DNA of 64,000 bases, taken from positions 1 to 64,000 of the forward strand of contig NZ_DAISXK010000002.1 of the NCBI RefSeq assembly GCF_036825875.1, read 5' to 3'. The notes under the pieces were generated by a model. It was not told the DNA's origin. It searched no databases and was given only the letters and a program-made list of their open reading frames with translations. The stretch is from Paucihalobacter sp036825875. GTDB taxonomy: Bacteria; Bacteroidota; Bacteroidia; Flavobacteriales; Flavobacteriaceae. The first letter of the stretch is position 1. Every line of letters begins with the position of its first letter. Position numbers and translations under genes: made by a program. Below, in pieces: positions 26,771 through 34,589 of this stretch.

Positions 26771-27531
26771 ACTATATTTTTAATCATCAATGTAATATTT
26801 CAGAAAAGAAGGTTCTTGATGCCATAAAGCATTTTGAAACAAAAGGAGTTTTGTTTGGTAATGGTGACCGTAACAAGATTAAACTGTATGAAGTTGATGG
26901 CTTCACTATCAACATCAAATCCTTCAAAGTTCCTAACTTTATCAATAAAGTCGCCTACAAATATTTCAGAAAATCTAAGGCGCGACGCTCTTTTGAATAT
27001 GCTAAAATTCTGGAAAGTAAAGGAATTGGCACACCTGAACCGATTATGTATTTGGAAAATTTTAATTGGCTCGGACTTCAAGACAGCTATTATGTTAGCC
27101 AACATCTGGATTGTGATTTGACCTTTAGGGAGTTGGTTGAAATTCCTGAGTATCCAAGTAACGATAGCATTTTACGCCAGTTTACCAAGTTTTCATTTGA
27201 CCTTCATCAAAAGGGTATTGAATTTAAAGACCATTCGCCGGGAAATACACTTATTAAACAAGGTGAACATAGTGACTATCAATTTTTCTTAGTGGATTTA
27301 AACCGAATGAATTTTCACGACACTATGTCCTTTGAATTGCGCATGAAAAACTTATCGCGATTAACCCCAAAACGGTCTATGGTTGAGGTAATGAGCGATG
27401 AATATTCAAAATGCTCCGGCATCGCTTACGAAAAAATATTCACACTTATGTGGCATTACACTGAGGACTTTCAAAAGAAGTATCACCGAAAAATTGCTTT
27501 GAAAAAGAAGTTTAAATTTTGGAAACGATAA
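26767..27531 (+). CDS. Lipopolysaccharide (Kdo/heptose) kinase-like protein, WaaP family
   Basis: A 254-residue small-molecule kinase of the Kdo/WaaP type, predicted to phosphorylate an LPS inner-core sugar on the cytosolic face of the membrane. Kinase elements visible: NIKSF with Lys51 as the ATP-binding lysine, Glu77 in the following helix, KDHSPGNTLI with catalytic Asp155 and Asn160, and LVDLNRM with Asp177 at the DFG position. The start overlaps the methyltransferase stop (ATGA). Its stop directly abuts the stop of the convergent glycosyltransferase with no base between them. Which sugar is phosphorylated is unknown. Confidence 0.82.
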   Translation: MNYIFNHQCNISEKKVLDAIKHFETKGVLFGNGDRNKIKLYEVDGFTINIKSFKVPNFINKVAYKYFRKSKARRSFEYAKILESKGIGTPEPIMYLENFNWLGLQDSYYVSQHLDCDLTFRELVEIPEYPSNDSILRQFTKFSFDLHQKGIEFKDHSPGNTLIKQGEHSDYQFFLVDLNRMNFHDTMSFELRMKNLSRLTPKRSMVEVMSDEYSKCSGIAYEKIFTLMWHYTEDFQKKYHRKIALKKKFKFWKR

Positions 27532-28296
27532 CTAAGTTGTATTGTTTTTATGCAATTCTTTCAGTTTAGAATATTTAAGAAATGTAATGTTGGCTGTTTG
27601 TACACAAATTACAAATCCGTTAAAACCATCTAAGAAACCAAGTCTTAGAACATAGGCTTTAAAAAATGCCCACAAAGGATTAGCTACAATTTTCCAGACA
27701 GGTGCTTTCTTTCCGAGCTCAAAATAAGACTGTGCGCTTAAGTTTGAAAAATGTTCAGTTTTTAAATTGAATTCGGAGTAGCTTTGATAGGTATAGTGTA
27801 AAATATCACCTTTTAAATGGCCAAGCTTGGGCGATTTGTTTTTAAATGTAATAGATTCGTGTATTAAATGACCATCCCAAAAGGCTTTAGTTCGGTCAAA
27901 AACCCGAATTTTTTTATTGGGATACCAATCGGAATGTTTGATCCATTGACCGCAAAAATTGTTAAATCTATTGCAGTAGTAGCCATCGCATTCCCAATTG
28001 TTTTTAAGTTTTAGAATGCTTTTTTTTAAAGTTTCAGAAAGTGCCTCATCTGCATCTAAAGACACGATATAGTTATGACTAGCGCGTTTGAGTGCGAAAT
28101 TTTTCTGTTCGACGTAACCTAGAAATTCCTGTTCAAGAAAGGTAAGCTCAAAGCTTTGGCAAATGGCTTTCGTATTATCGGTAGAGTAGGAGTCGACTAC
28201 AATAATTTCATCTGCAACACCTATTAACGAAGCTAAACATCTTTTGATATTTTTGGCTTCATTATAGGTTATAATTACTGCTGATAGTTTAATCAT
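27532..28296 (-). CDS. Glycosyltransferase family 2, WaaE/KdtX-like LPS core glucosyltransferase
   Basis: A 254-residue enzyme of the LPS core beta-1,4-glucosyltransferase group. It shows AVIITYNEAKNIKRCL (about 6-21), IIVVDSYSTDNT (about 31-42), the DxD site VSLDADEALS (about 79-88) and the characteristic RFNNFCGQWIKHSDWYPNKK stretch (positions about 109-128). It sits between the WaaP-like kinase and other glycan genes, which supports a core-assembly role. Divergent from the glycosyltransferase at 28338 with only 41 bases between the starts. Confidence 0.85.
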   Translation of the reverse strand: MIKLSAVIITYNEAKNIKRCLASLIGVADEIIVVDSYSTDNTKAICQSFELTFLEQEFLGYVEQKNFALKRASHNYIVSLDADEALSETLKKSILKLKNNWECDGYYCNRFNNFCGQWIKHSDWYPNKKIRVFDRTKAFWDGHLIHESITFKNKSPKLGHLKGDILHYTYQSYSEFNLKTEHFSNLSAQSYFELGKKAPVWKIVANPLWAFFKAYVLRLGFLDGFNGFVICVQTANITFLKYSKLKELHKNNTT

Positions 28297-28324
28297 AGTT
28301 ACTTAGCGATTGTGTAAAAATAGT

Positions 28325-28332
28325 TATTTTTG
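28325..28332 (+). promoter_or_regulatory. -10 element of the 272-aa glycosyltransferase gene
   Basis: TATTTTTG, exact TAnnTTTG, 5 bases before the ATG at 28338, implying a very short leader. It lies in the 41-base divergent gap; a near match TATTTTTA on the other strand may serve the opposite gene. Confidence 0.55.
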
Positions 28333-28337
28333 CATCA

Positions 28338-29156
28338 ATGAATACAATTGATTTATCAGTTATTATCAGTACTTACAATCAGCCTGAATGGCTAGAAAAG
28401 GTGCTTTGGAGTTATGAACATCAAACCTTTAAAAATTTTGAAGTCGTTATAGCAGATGATGGATCAGGTGAAGCCACAAAATTGCTTATTGATCAAATTC
28501 AAAAAGATGTTTCATATCCCATTCAGCATGTTTGGCATGAGGATAATGGCTTTCAGAAAACTATCATTCTCAATAAAGCTACAGTAGCTAGTAAAGGTGA
28601 TTATTTAGTTTATACAGATGGTGATTGTATCGCGCGAAAGGATTTTCTTCAAATTCACGCAGAGAATAAGGAACAAGGTTATTTTTTATCAGGAGGTTAC
28701 TTTAAGTTACCAATGAAAATTAGTAAGATAATTGGTAGAAAGGAAATAGAAAGCCAAATTTGTTTTGATATAGACTGGTTGAAACAACATGGATTAAAAT
28801 CTTCATTCAAAAACAATAAAATCACCGCGAAAGGATTTAAACAGGAATTTTTAAATGCAGTAACCCCAACTAAAGCTACATGGAATGGTCATAATTCATC
28901 AGGATGGAAATCAGATATTCTCTCGGCGAATGGTTATGATGAGCGTATGCAATACGGTGGAGAAGATAGAGAATTGGGTGAACGACTTTTTAACAGCGGC
29001 ATAAAGGCTAAGCAGTTGAGATATAGTGCTATATGTTTGCATTTAGATCATGCCCGTGGGTATGTTAAACCTGAAATGATTGAAAAAAATAAGCAAATAA
29101 GAACTACTACCAAACACCAAAACATTAAAAGAACACTTTACGGAATTGAAAAATAG
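28338..29156 (+). CDS. Glycosyltransferase family 2 with galactosyltransferase-like C-terminus
   Basis: A 272-residue GT-A enzyme. Motifs: VIISTYNQPEWLEKVLWSYEHQTF and VIADDGSGE at the N-terminus (about 8-45), YTDGDCIARKDF as the metal site (about 92-103) and MQYGGEDRELGERLF (about 210-224), the ED-containing acceptor motif of chondroitin-synthase-like enzymes. It resembles the protein at 25151-25948 and both probably derive from one ancestor. The stop lies 4 bases from the stop of the convergent GT9 gene, leaving no space for a terminator. Confidence 0.85.
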   Translation: MNTIDLSVIISTYNQPEWLEKVLWSYEHQTFKNFEVVIADDGSGEATKLLIDQIQKDVSYPIQHVWHEDNGFQKTIILNKATVASKGDYLVYTDGDCIARKDFLQIHAENKEQGYFLSGGYFKLPMKISKIIGRKEIESQICFDIDWLKQHGLKSSFKNNKITAKGFKQEFLNAVTPTKATWNGHNSSGWKSDILSANGYDERMQYGGEDRELGERLFNSGIKAKQLRYSAICLHLDHARGYVKPEMIEKNKQIRTTTKHQNIKRTLYGIEK

Positions 29157-29160
29157 AAGC

Positions 29161-30222
29161 TTAAATATTTTTTAAAAACTCCTTCAGTTTAGGAATCATT
29201 AAATTTGGTGAAAATTCCTTGTAATACATTAACGCATTCTTTTTAACTGATTTTGCGTCATCATTTTTGAACAGATTAGGTTTAAAATCTTTTAAGTGAA
29301 CGGAAACGTGGTGCTTTCCATCCTCAAAAACACTCCATACCTCTTTAGAAATCCAAGGAGAATAAATTGCGAAAGTTTTTATATCTAAAGCCTTTGCCAT
29401 ATTAATTGCGCCGCCTTCGTTTCCAATTAAAGCCTTGCAATAACTGGAAATAGCTAAAAATTCTCTGATGCTATTGCCGAAGATATTAAAGTGTATATTA
29501 TGTTGAGTGCCTGATTTACACAAATCGAATATGGATTTGGCTTGCTCCCTTTGAGAAGGGATATAATTAAATAAAATCTGACTTTTGGGAAATTGTGCGG
29601 CAATGTTATCAATTACTTCTGCCATATAAGCAAATGGGTAAGTTTTATTAAAACCGCTTCCTAAAACGCTGATCATAAAAATTGGATCGTCAAAGTTGAT
29701 ACCCTTATCTTCTAGAAAATTTTTAGCGCTATTTTTTTCAGCTTGAGTAAGGTAGATTTTTGGTTTAACCGCTTTAGCGAAATCAATGTTTATTGGTTGC
29801 AATAATTGTAAACGATTTTCTATAGCGATACCTGCGTTGGTATTGGCATGCCGTAACTCCCTAAAGGTATAGTTATAAATAAATGATGTGTACCATTTTT
29901 GTTTGGAAATTTTAATCTGGGCTGATGAAAACAACGTCATTAAATTACTTGATAACTTTGAATAAACATCGATAATTACATCAAATCGTTCCCTTCGTAT
30001 AGCAAAGACAAATTGAAGAAGCTTGAAAATATTACCACGGTGTTCTTTGGTGAAAAAATGAAATTTGCCTATGTAAGGATGCCCTTGTACTACAGGATAG
30101 GTGTGGTCATTTATAACATAATGTAATTGGGCATTTGGATATTGATGTTTAATAGCTTCAAACAAAATGCTTGAAGTTAGCACATCACCAATCATTTTTT
30201 GTTGTATAATTAAAATTTTCAA
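29161..30222 (-). CDS. Glycosyltransferase family 9 (heptosyltransferase-like)
   Basis: A 353-residue GT-B enzyme of the ADP-heptose:LPS heptosyltransferase family. The N-terminal KILIIQQKMIGDVLTSSILFEA (2-23) and the C-terminal nucleotide-sugar region FLAISSYCKALIGNEGGAINMAKALDIKTFAIYSP (about 255-290) match, but the canonical D-S/T-G at that point reads NEGG. The start codon is TTG at 30222, because the conserved start has no ATG. It completes the LPS-core-like block of the region. The transferred sugar may not be heptose. Confidence 0.85.
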   Translation of the reverse strand: MKILIIQQKMIGDVLTSSILFEAIKHQYPNAQLHYVINDHTYPVVQGHPYIGKFHFFTKEHRGNIFKLLQFVFAIRRERFDVIIDVYSKLSSNLMTLFSSAQIKISKQKWYTSFIYNYTFRELRHANTNAGIAIENRLQLLQPINIDFAKAVKPKIYLTQAEKNSAKNFLEDKGINFDDPIFMISVLGSGFNKTYPFAYMAEVIDNIAAQFPKSQILFNYIPSQREQAKSIFDLCKSGTQHNIHFNIFGNSIREFLAISSYCKALIGNEGGAINMAKALDIKTFAIYSPWISKEVWSVFEDGKHHVSVHLKDFKPNLFKNDDAKSVKKNALMYYKEFSPNLMIPKLKEFLKNI

Positions 30223-30274
30223 ATATGGTTAACTAACGTGATTATCATCAGATTTAGAAACGAATAAATACAAT

Positions 30275-31090
30275 CTAAACAGCTACATTATATTCTCGTA
30301 ATGCATCATTTAATGAGGTTTTCAGGTCGGTTGATGCTTTGCGTTTTCCTATTATTAAAGCACAGGGTACCTGATACTCACCAGCAGGGAAACTTTTGGT
30401 ATAGCTTCCTGGTATCACAACTGATCGTGCTGGTACCAAACCTTTAGTTTCAGTGGGTGTGTCGCCTGTAACATCAATAATTTTGGTGGAGGCCGTTAAA
30501 ACTACATTAGCTCCCAAAACGGCTTCGGTTTCTACTCTAACACCTTCAACTACTATACATCTCGACCCTATAAAAGCATTATCTTCAATAATAACAGGTG
30601 CAGCTTGAAGTGGTTCTAAAACGCCACCAATTCCAACGCCGCCCGAAAGGTGCACGTTTTTTCCAATCTGTGCACAACTGCCCACGGTTGCCCAGGTATC
30701 TACCATAGTTCCTTCATCTACAAAGGCTCCAATATTAACATAACTCGGCATCATAATCACACCTTTAGAAATGTAGGCGCCATGACGAGCCACAGCGTGA
30801 GGAACCACTCGTATTCCTTTTTCAGCGTAACCGCGTTTTAAGGGAATTTTATCATGGTATTCAAAAATACCGACTTCAAAAGTTTCCATTTTTTGAATAG
30901 GAAAATATAAAACCACGGCTTTTTTAACCCATTCGTTCACTTGCCATCCAGTACTTGTAGGCTCTGCAACACGCAGTTTTCCTAAGTCTAATTGGTTTAT
31001 AACTTCTCTTATGCTTGCGATGGTATCTCCCTGTTGAAGTAAGGCTCGGTCGTTCCAAGCGTTTTCTATGGTTTGTTGCAGTGTGGTCAT
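30275..31090 (-). CDS. dapD: 2,3,4,5-tetrahydropyridine-2,6-dicarboxylate N-succinyltransferase
   Basis: Enzyme of the succinylase branch of lysine and meso-diaminopimelate synthesis, acting on tetrahydrodipicolinate with succinyl-CoA. The 271 residues carry an N-terminal helical domain and a left-handed beta-helix of hexapeptide repeats (about 100-220) including MMPSYVNIGAFVDEGTMVDTWATVGSCAQIG and SGGVGIGGVLEP, hallmarks of DapD. Start ATG at 31090 rather than TTG 31099, 17 bases downstream of an exact -10 box. Acts in the cytosol and supplies peptidoglycan precursor. Confidence 0.95.
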   Translation of the reverse strand: MTTLQQTIENAWNDRALLQQGDTIASIREVINQLDLGKLRVAEPTSTGWQVNEWVKKAVVLYFPIQKMETFEVGIFEYHDKIPLKRGYAEKGIRVVPHAVARHGAYISKGVIMMPSYVNIGAFVDEGTMVDTWATVGSCAQIGKNVHLSGGVGIGGVLEPLQAAPVIIEDNAFIGSRCIVVEGVRVETEAVLGANVVLTASTKIIDVTGDTPTETKGLVPARSVVIPGSYTKSFPAGEYQVPCALIIGKRKASTDLKTSLNDALREYNVAV

Positions 31091-31107
31091 AAAATTCAAT
31101 TATGGTG

Positions 31108-31115
31108 CAAATATA
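31108..31115 (-). promoter_or_regulatory. -10 element of dapD
   Basis: TATATTTG on the minus strand, exact TAnnTTTG, placed 17 bases upstream of the dapD ATG. Confidence 0.55.
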
Positions 31116-31314
31116 ATTTTATAAATAGTGAGGTCAAGGTGATTTTTACTAATATTTTCCAAAAAAACGAGTCTGACCATTTGATGCTATCACTGTTTGA
31201 ACTATGCAAAATCAAGAATTTAAAATTAAAAAAATTAATGTTGGATAGTTTCAAGATTCGAAATTAACATAATCACTATAAATATTCTGAAGGCGTTTTT
31301 TGTACTTTAGCATT

Positions 31315-31725
31315 ATGAAACGTATTATGGCTTTTGATTTTGGTACCAAACGCATAGGCATTGCTGTTACAGATCCCATGCAAATTATCGCTTCTGGTTT
31401 GGCGACTGTAGAACCCAAAAAATTTGTCATTTTTTTGAAGGACTATTTGTCAAACGAGCAAGTTGAAACCTTTGTTGTTGGATTACCAAAATCGCTCCAA
31501 AATACCACTACTGACAGCAGTGAGGCAGTCGCCAATTTTAAAATTTTATTGAATAAATCGTTTCCAGAAATACCTGTTATTGATGTGGACGAACGCTTTA
31601 CATCCAAGATGGCTTTTCAATCTATGATTCATGGAGGTTTGAGTAAAAGGAAACGTCAAAACAAAGCTTTAATTGACCAAATTAGTGCTACAATTATACT
31701 TCAAAGTTATCTATCGTCACGTTAA
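31315..31725 (+). CDS. ruvX: RuvX/YqgF family nuclease (pre-16S rRNA processing, Holliday junction resolvase-like)
   Basis: A 136-residue RNase H-fold protein. It begins AFDFGTKRIGIAV (5-17) with the first catalytic Asp, and has VVGLPKSLQ (about 58-66) and VDERFTSKMA (about 93-102) with further acidic residues. The family is implicated in maturation of 16S rRNA 5' ends and was formerly called a putative Holliday junction resolvase. The start at 31315 was chosen over an in-frame TTG at 31300, since a near-consensus -10 (TACTTTAG, 31303-31310) covers the latter. Normal length. Confidence 0.88.
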   Translation: MKRIMAFDFGTKRIGIAVTDPMQIIASGLATVEPKKFVIFLKDYLSNEQVETFVVGLPKSLQNTTTDSSEAVANFKILLNKSFPEIPVIDVDERFTSKMAFQSMIHGGLSKRKRQNKALIDQISATIILQSYLSSR

Positions 31726-31883
31726 TATTCAAATTTTAAGTGTATTTTAAGTAGGCCTTTCATCGGATATGGGCTTTAAACCGAGCATTACATCGAATAA
31801 AAGCAACCTTTAATCGATGCAAAGTATCTGTTTATTATCTTGGTCACTAATTTCGAATGTGTTAATTGTAAACCCCTAAATCT

Positions 31884-32477
31884 ATGAAACAATTTTACAT
31901 TTATTTCTTATTGTTAACAGGACTTTTATATCAGTCTAACTTACATGCACAGTTTTGTCCTCCTACTGGTTTTACCAACGGTTCGGCGTTGTATTTCTTT
32001 TATGATTCTGGAACTTCCGATTGTGTTGATAGACCAAGTCAAGTTTCGGTTGGTGCTTCGGTTTTTTCGTTAGGCGATTGTGGTGATGTTTTTTCAGTTT
32101 ACAATCTTTCTTCCGGAAGTCCTTTAACTACTTTTAGCCCGTTTACGGCTGATTTTGGTTTTGGTACATGCGAATATACCGATGGTAATCTCACCAATCA
32201 AACCTTATCTTCTGCTCAAATGGATGTGGCTTTAAAAACCTTAAAATTATATCCAAATCCTATAAATGGCGGAAATACTTTAAATGTCAGTTTAGGTTCA
32301 TCTATATCTGGTACTATAAAGATTTACAGTATCACAGGAAAATTAGTTTACAATAAAACGGTAGATAATTTAAATACAAGCAGTATTAATGTATCTAGCT
32401 TTAGTAATGGTGTTTACTTGTTAAAACTTGAGACCGACTTAACATCTATAAGTAAAAAAGTGATCATTAATAAATAA
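31884..32477 (+). CDS. Small T9SS type A sorting-domain secreted protein
   Basis: A 197-residue exported protein with a signal peptide (1-23, ending LHAQ), a short Cys-containing mature part of about 95 residues (CPPTG, DCVDRP, GDCGD, GTCEY; two potential disulfides) and a type A C-terminal sorting domain from LKLYPNPINGG to KKVIINK (about 118-197). The mature part is barely longer than the sorting signal and matches nothing I recognise. Unlike the four large proteins earlier it uses the type A rather than the type B signal. A weak -10 (TAATTTCG, 31848-31855) precedes it. Confidence 0.8.
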   Translation: MKQFYIYFLLLTGLLYQSNLHAQFCPPTGFTNGSALYFFYDSGTSDCVDRPSQVSVGASVFSLGDCGDVFSVYNLSSGSPLTTFSPFTADFGFGTCEYTDGNLTNQTLSSAQMDVALKTLKLYPNPINGGNTLNVSLGSSISGTIKIYSITGKLVYNKTVDNLNTSSINVSSFSNGVYLLKLETDLTSISKKVIINK

Positions 32478-32562
32478 TGTATTCGATATTTAAACAGCTA
32501 AAGGCACTTTTTAATAGGCGCTTTTTTTATTTCCTTATGATGATGTAATAGTAGAAGAATTG

Positions 32563-32570
32563 TATTTTTG
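32563..32570 (+). promoter_or_regulatory. -10 element of def
   Basis: TATTTTTG, exact TAnnTTTG. It overlaps the GTG at 32570 that would open a longer frame, so the ATG at 32588 is the true start. Confidence 0.55.
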
Positions 32571-32587
32571 TGGCTAAAATTAAAAAT

Positions 32588-33178
32588 ATGATTTTACCTA
32601 TTGTTGCCTACGGTGATGTTGTTTTAAAGAAAAAGGCAGCCCCAATTGTAGAAAATTATCCTGATTTAGAAGCTTTGATTAATAATATGTTTGAAACCAT
32701 GTATGGTGCCTTCGGTGTTGGTTTAGCGGCACCTCAAGTTGGCCTAGCTATTAGGTTATTTGTGGTTGATACAACTCCTTTTTCTGAAGATGAGGATTAT
32801 TCAAAAGAAGAGCAACTTCAATTGAAAGGTTTTAAGCGTGTTTTTATTAATGCTGAAATTATTGAAGAAATTGGGGACGAATGGGCTTTTAACGAAGGCT
32901 GTTTAAGTATTCCCGATGTGCGCGAAGATGTGTTTAGAAAACCAACAATTACTATTAAATATCAAGACGAAAATTTTAATATTCATACTGAAACTTTTAA
33001 CGGCTTGATAGCGCGTGTTATCCAACATGAATACGATCATATTGAAGGAATTTTATTTACCGATAAACTTTCTTCCTTTAAAAAACGTATCATTAAAGGT
33101 CGTTTGGCAAACATTGCAAAAGGTAATATATCGGTGGATTATCGCATGCGATTCCCATTATTAAAAAAAAGAAGATAA
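32588..33178 (+). CDS. def: Peptide deformylase
   Basis: Removes the N-formyl group from nascent proteins, using a metal ion. The 196-residue protein has all three family motifs: GVGLAAPQVG (43-52), EGCLSIP (103-109) and HEYDHIEG (147-154), with metal ligands Cys105, His147 and His151. The start ATG at 32588 gives the conserved MILPIVAYGD opening; an upstream GTG lies in the -10 box. Probably the first gene of a transcript continuing into the DUF5606 and mazG genes. Confidence 0.97.
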   Translation: MILPIVAYGDVVLKKKAAPIVENYPDLEALINNMFETMYGAFGVGLAAPQVGLAIRLFVVDTTPFSEDEDYSKEEQLQLKGFKRVFINAEIIEEIGDEWAFNEGCLSIPDVREDVFRKPTITIKYQDENFNIHTETFNGLIARVIQHEYDHIEGILFTDKLSSFKKRIIKGRLANIAKGNISVDYRMRFPLLKKRR

Positions 33179-33223
33179 TAGCAGAAGTTTTTTTAACTTT
33201 TCACCTCAAAACCATAGAATATA

Positions 33224-33643
33224 ATGAGCTTAGATAAAATCATGTCTATTTCAGGTAAACCTGGATTGTTTAAAATTATTACCCAAACGCGTAATGGGGC
33301 CATTGTAGAGTCTTTGTTAGACAACAAACGTTTGAATGTCACTGTTCACAGTAACGTGAGTATTTTAAGCGAAATTGCTATCTATACTTTAACCGAAGAG
33401 AAGCCCTTAAGCGAAGTGCTTCAGCTTATAAAGGAAAAGGAAAATGGTCAAGGTACTTCTGTGTCGCATAAAGACAGTAAAGATGCGCTTGAAGAATATT
33501 TTTTCGAAATTTTATCCGATTATGACGAAGATCGCGTTTACGCATCCGATATTAAAAAGGTGATTCAATGGTATAACATCCTTCAGAAAAATAACCTTTT
33601 ACCAAATGCGGATGACGTTGTTGCTTCTGATGAAGAAGAATAA
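33224..33643 (+). CDS. DUF5606 domain protein
   Basis: A 139-residue soluble protein found across Bacteroidota, typically between def and mazG as here. The N-terminal two thirds (SLDKIMSISGKPGLFKI, then beta-strands to about residue 65) form the DUF5606 domain, and the C-terminal part is acidic and ends in DEEE. Function unknown. The conserved neighbourhood is the only clue and does not define a role. 45 bases separate it from def and 12 from mazG, consistent with cotranscription. Confidence 0.8.
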   Translation: MSLDKIMSISGKPGLFKIITQTRNGAIVESLLDNKRLNVTVHSNVSILSEIAIYTLTEEKPLSEVLQLIKEKENGQGTSVSHKDSKDALEEYFFEILSDYDEDRVYASDIKKVIQWYNILQKNNLLPNADDVVASDEEE

Positions 33644-33655
33644 ATAAATTAGTAT

Positions 33656-34429
33656 ATGACCGATAAATCTGAACAGCTCAAGGCTTTCAACCGTTTGTTA
33701 ATAATCATGGATGAGTTGCGAGCACAATGTCCATGGGACCAAAAGCAAACTATGGACACATTGCGTCATCTCACGATTGAAGAGGTTTATGAGTTGGGTG
33801 ATGCCATTTTAGACAAAGATTTAGATGAGGTCAAAAAGGAATTGGGCGATGTGTTGCTACACATTGTTTTTTACGCCAAAATTGGTAGCGAAACCAACAG
33901 TTTTGATATGGCCGATGTTTGCAATAGTATTTGCGATAAACTCATTTCGAGACATCCACACATTTACGGCGATGTAAAAGTCGAAAACGAAGAAGACGTT
34001 AAACGAAATTGGGAACAACTCAAGCTAAAGGAAGGCAAAAATAGCGTTTTAGAAGGTGTACCAAAAAGTTTACCGGCGGTTGTTAAAGCCAATCGTATTC
34101 AAGATAAAGTTGCTGGTGTTGGTTTTGATTGGGAGGAACCTAATCAGGTTTGGGAAAAGGTTCAGGAAGAACTTAATGAGCTACAACACGAAGTTAATAA
34201 TGGCAACATCAATGCTATTGAAAATGAATTAGGTGATGTTTTGTTTTCGCTTGTAAACTACGCAAGGTTTTTAAAAGTTAATCCTGAAAATGCATTAGAG
34301 CGTACCAATAAAAAATTTATTAAACGTTTTCAATACCTTGAAAAGAAATCTAAATCCCTAAATAAGAGCTTAAAAGAAATGACGCTTGCCGAAATGGATG
34401 TGTTTTGGGAAGAAGCGAAAAAAATTTAA
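33656..34429 (+). CDS. mazG: Nucleoside triphosphate pyrophosphohydrolase MazG
   Basis: Hydrolyses (d)NTPs to monophosphates and pyrophosphate; in E. coli it limits (p)ppGpp build-up and cleans the nucleotide pool. The 257 residues contain two MazG domains. The N-terminal one has CPWDQKQT (about 21-28), the metal-binding EEVYELGDAI (about 39-48) and KKELGDVLLHIVFYAKIG (about 60-77). The C-terminal one has KVAGVGFDWE and NELGDVLFSLVNYAR. Full length. The convergent DUF349 gene is separated by a bidirectional terminator. Confidence 0.95.
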   Translation: MTDKSEQLKAFNRLLIIMDELRAQCPWDQKQTMDTLRHLTIEEVYELGDAILDKDLDEVKKELGDVLLHIVFYAKIGSETNSFDMADVCNSICDKLISRHPHIYGDVKVENEEDVKRNWEQLKLKEGKNSVLEGVPKSLPAVVKANRIQDKVAGVGFDWEEPNQVWEKVQEELNELQHEVNNGNINAIENELGDVLFSLVNYARFLKVNPENALERTNKKFIKRFQYLEKKSKSLNKSLKEMTLAEMDVFWEEAKKI

Positions 34430-34589
34430 AATCCAAAATCAATTTCCTTTCGTATATCTAGGTATTAACAACAACTGTTTTGCTTTTGTAATTTAGTTGG
34501 CAATCTTTCTTGTATTTTAAGCGGTTTAAGGATTGATTGATTAATAGCACTTTATAAAACCCTGTTTGAATTTCAAACAGGGTTTTTAG
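34430..34589. terminator. Bidirectional terminator between mazG and the DUF349 gene
   Basis: A perfect 15-bp inverted repeat, AAAACCCTGTTTGAA at 34556-34570 and TTCAAACAGGGTTTT at 34572-34586, with T-runs in both directions. It serves both convergent genes. The preceding 120 bases of the gap show nothing else recognisable. Confidence 0.85.
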
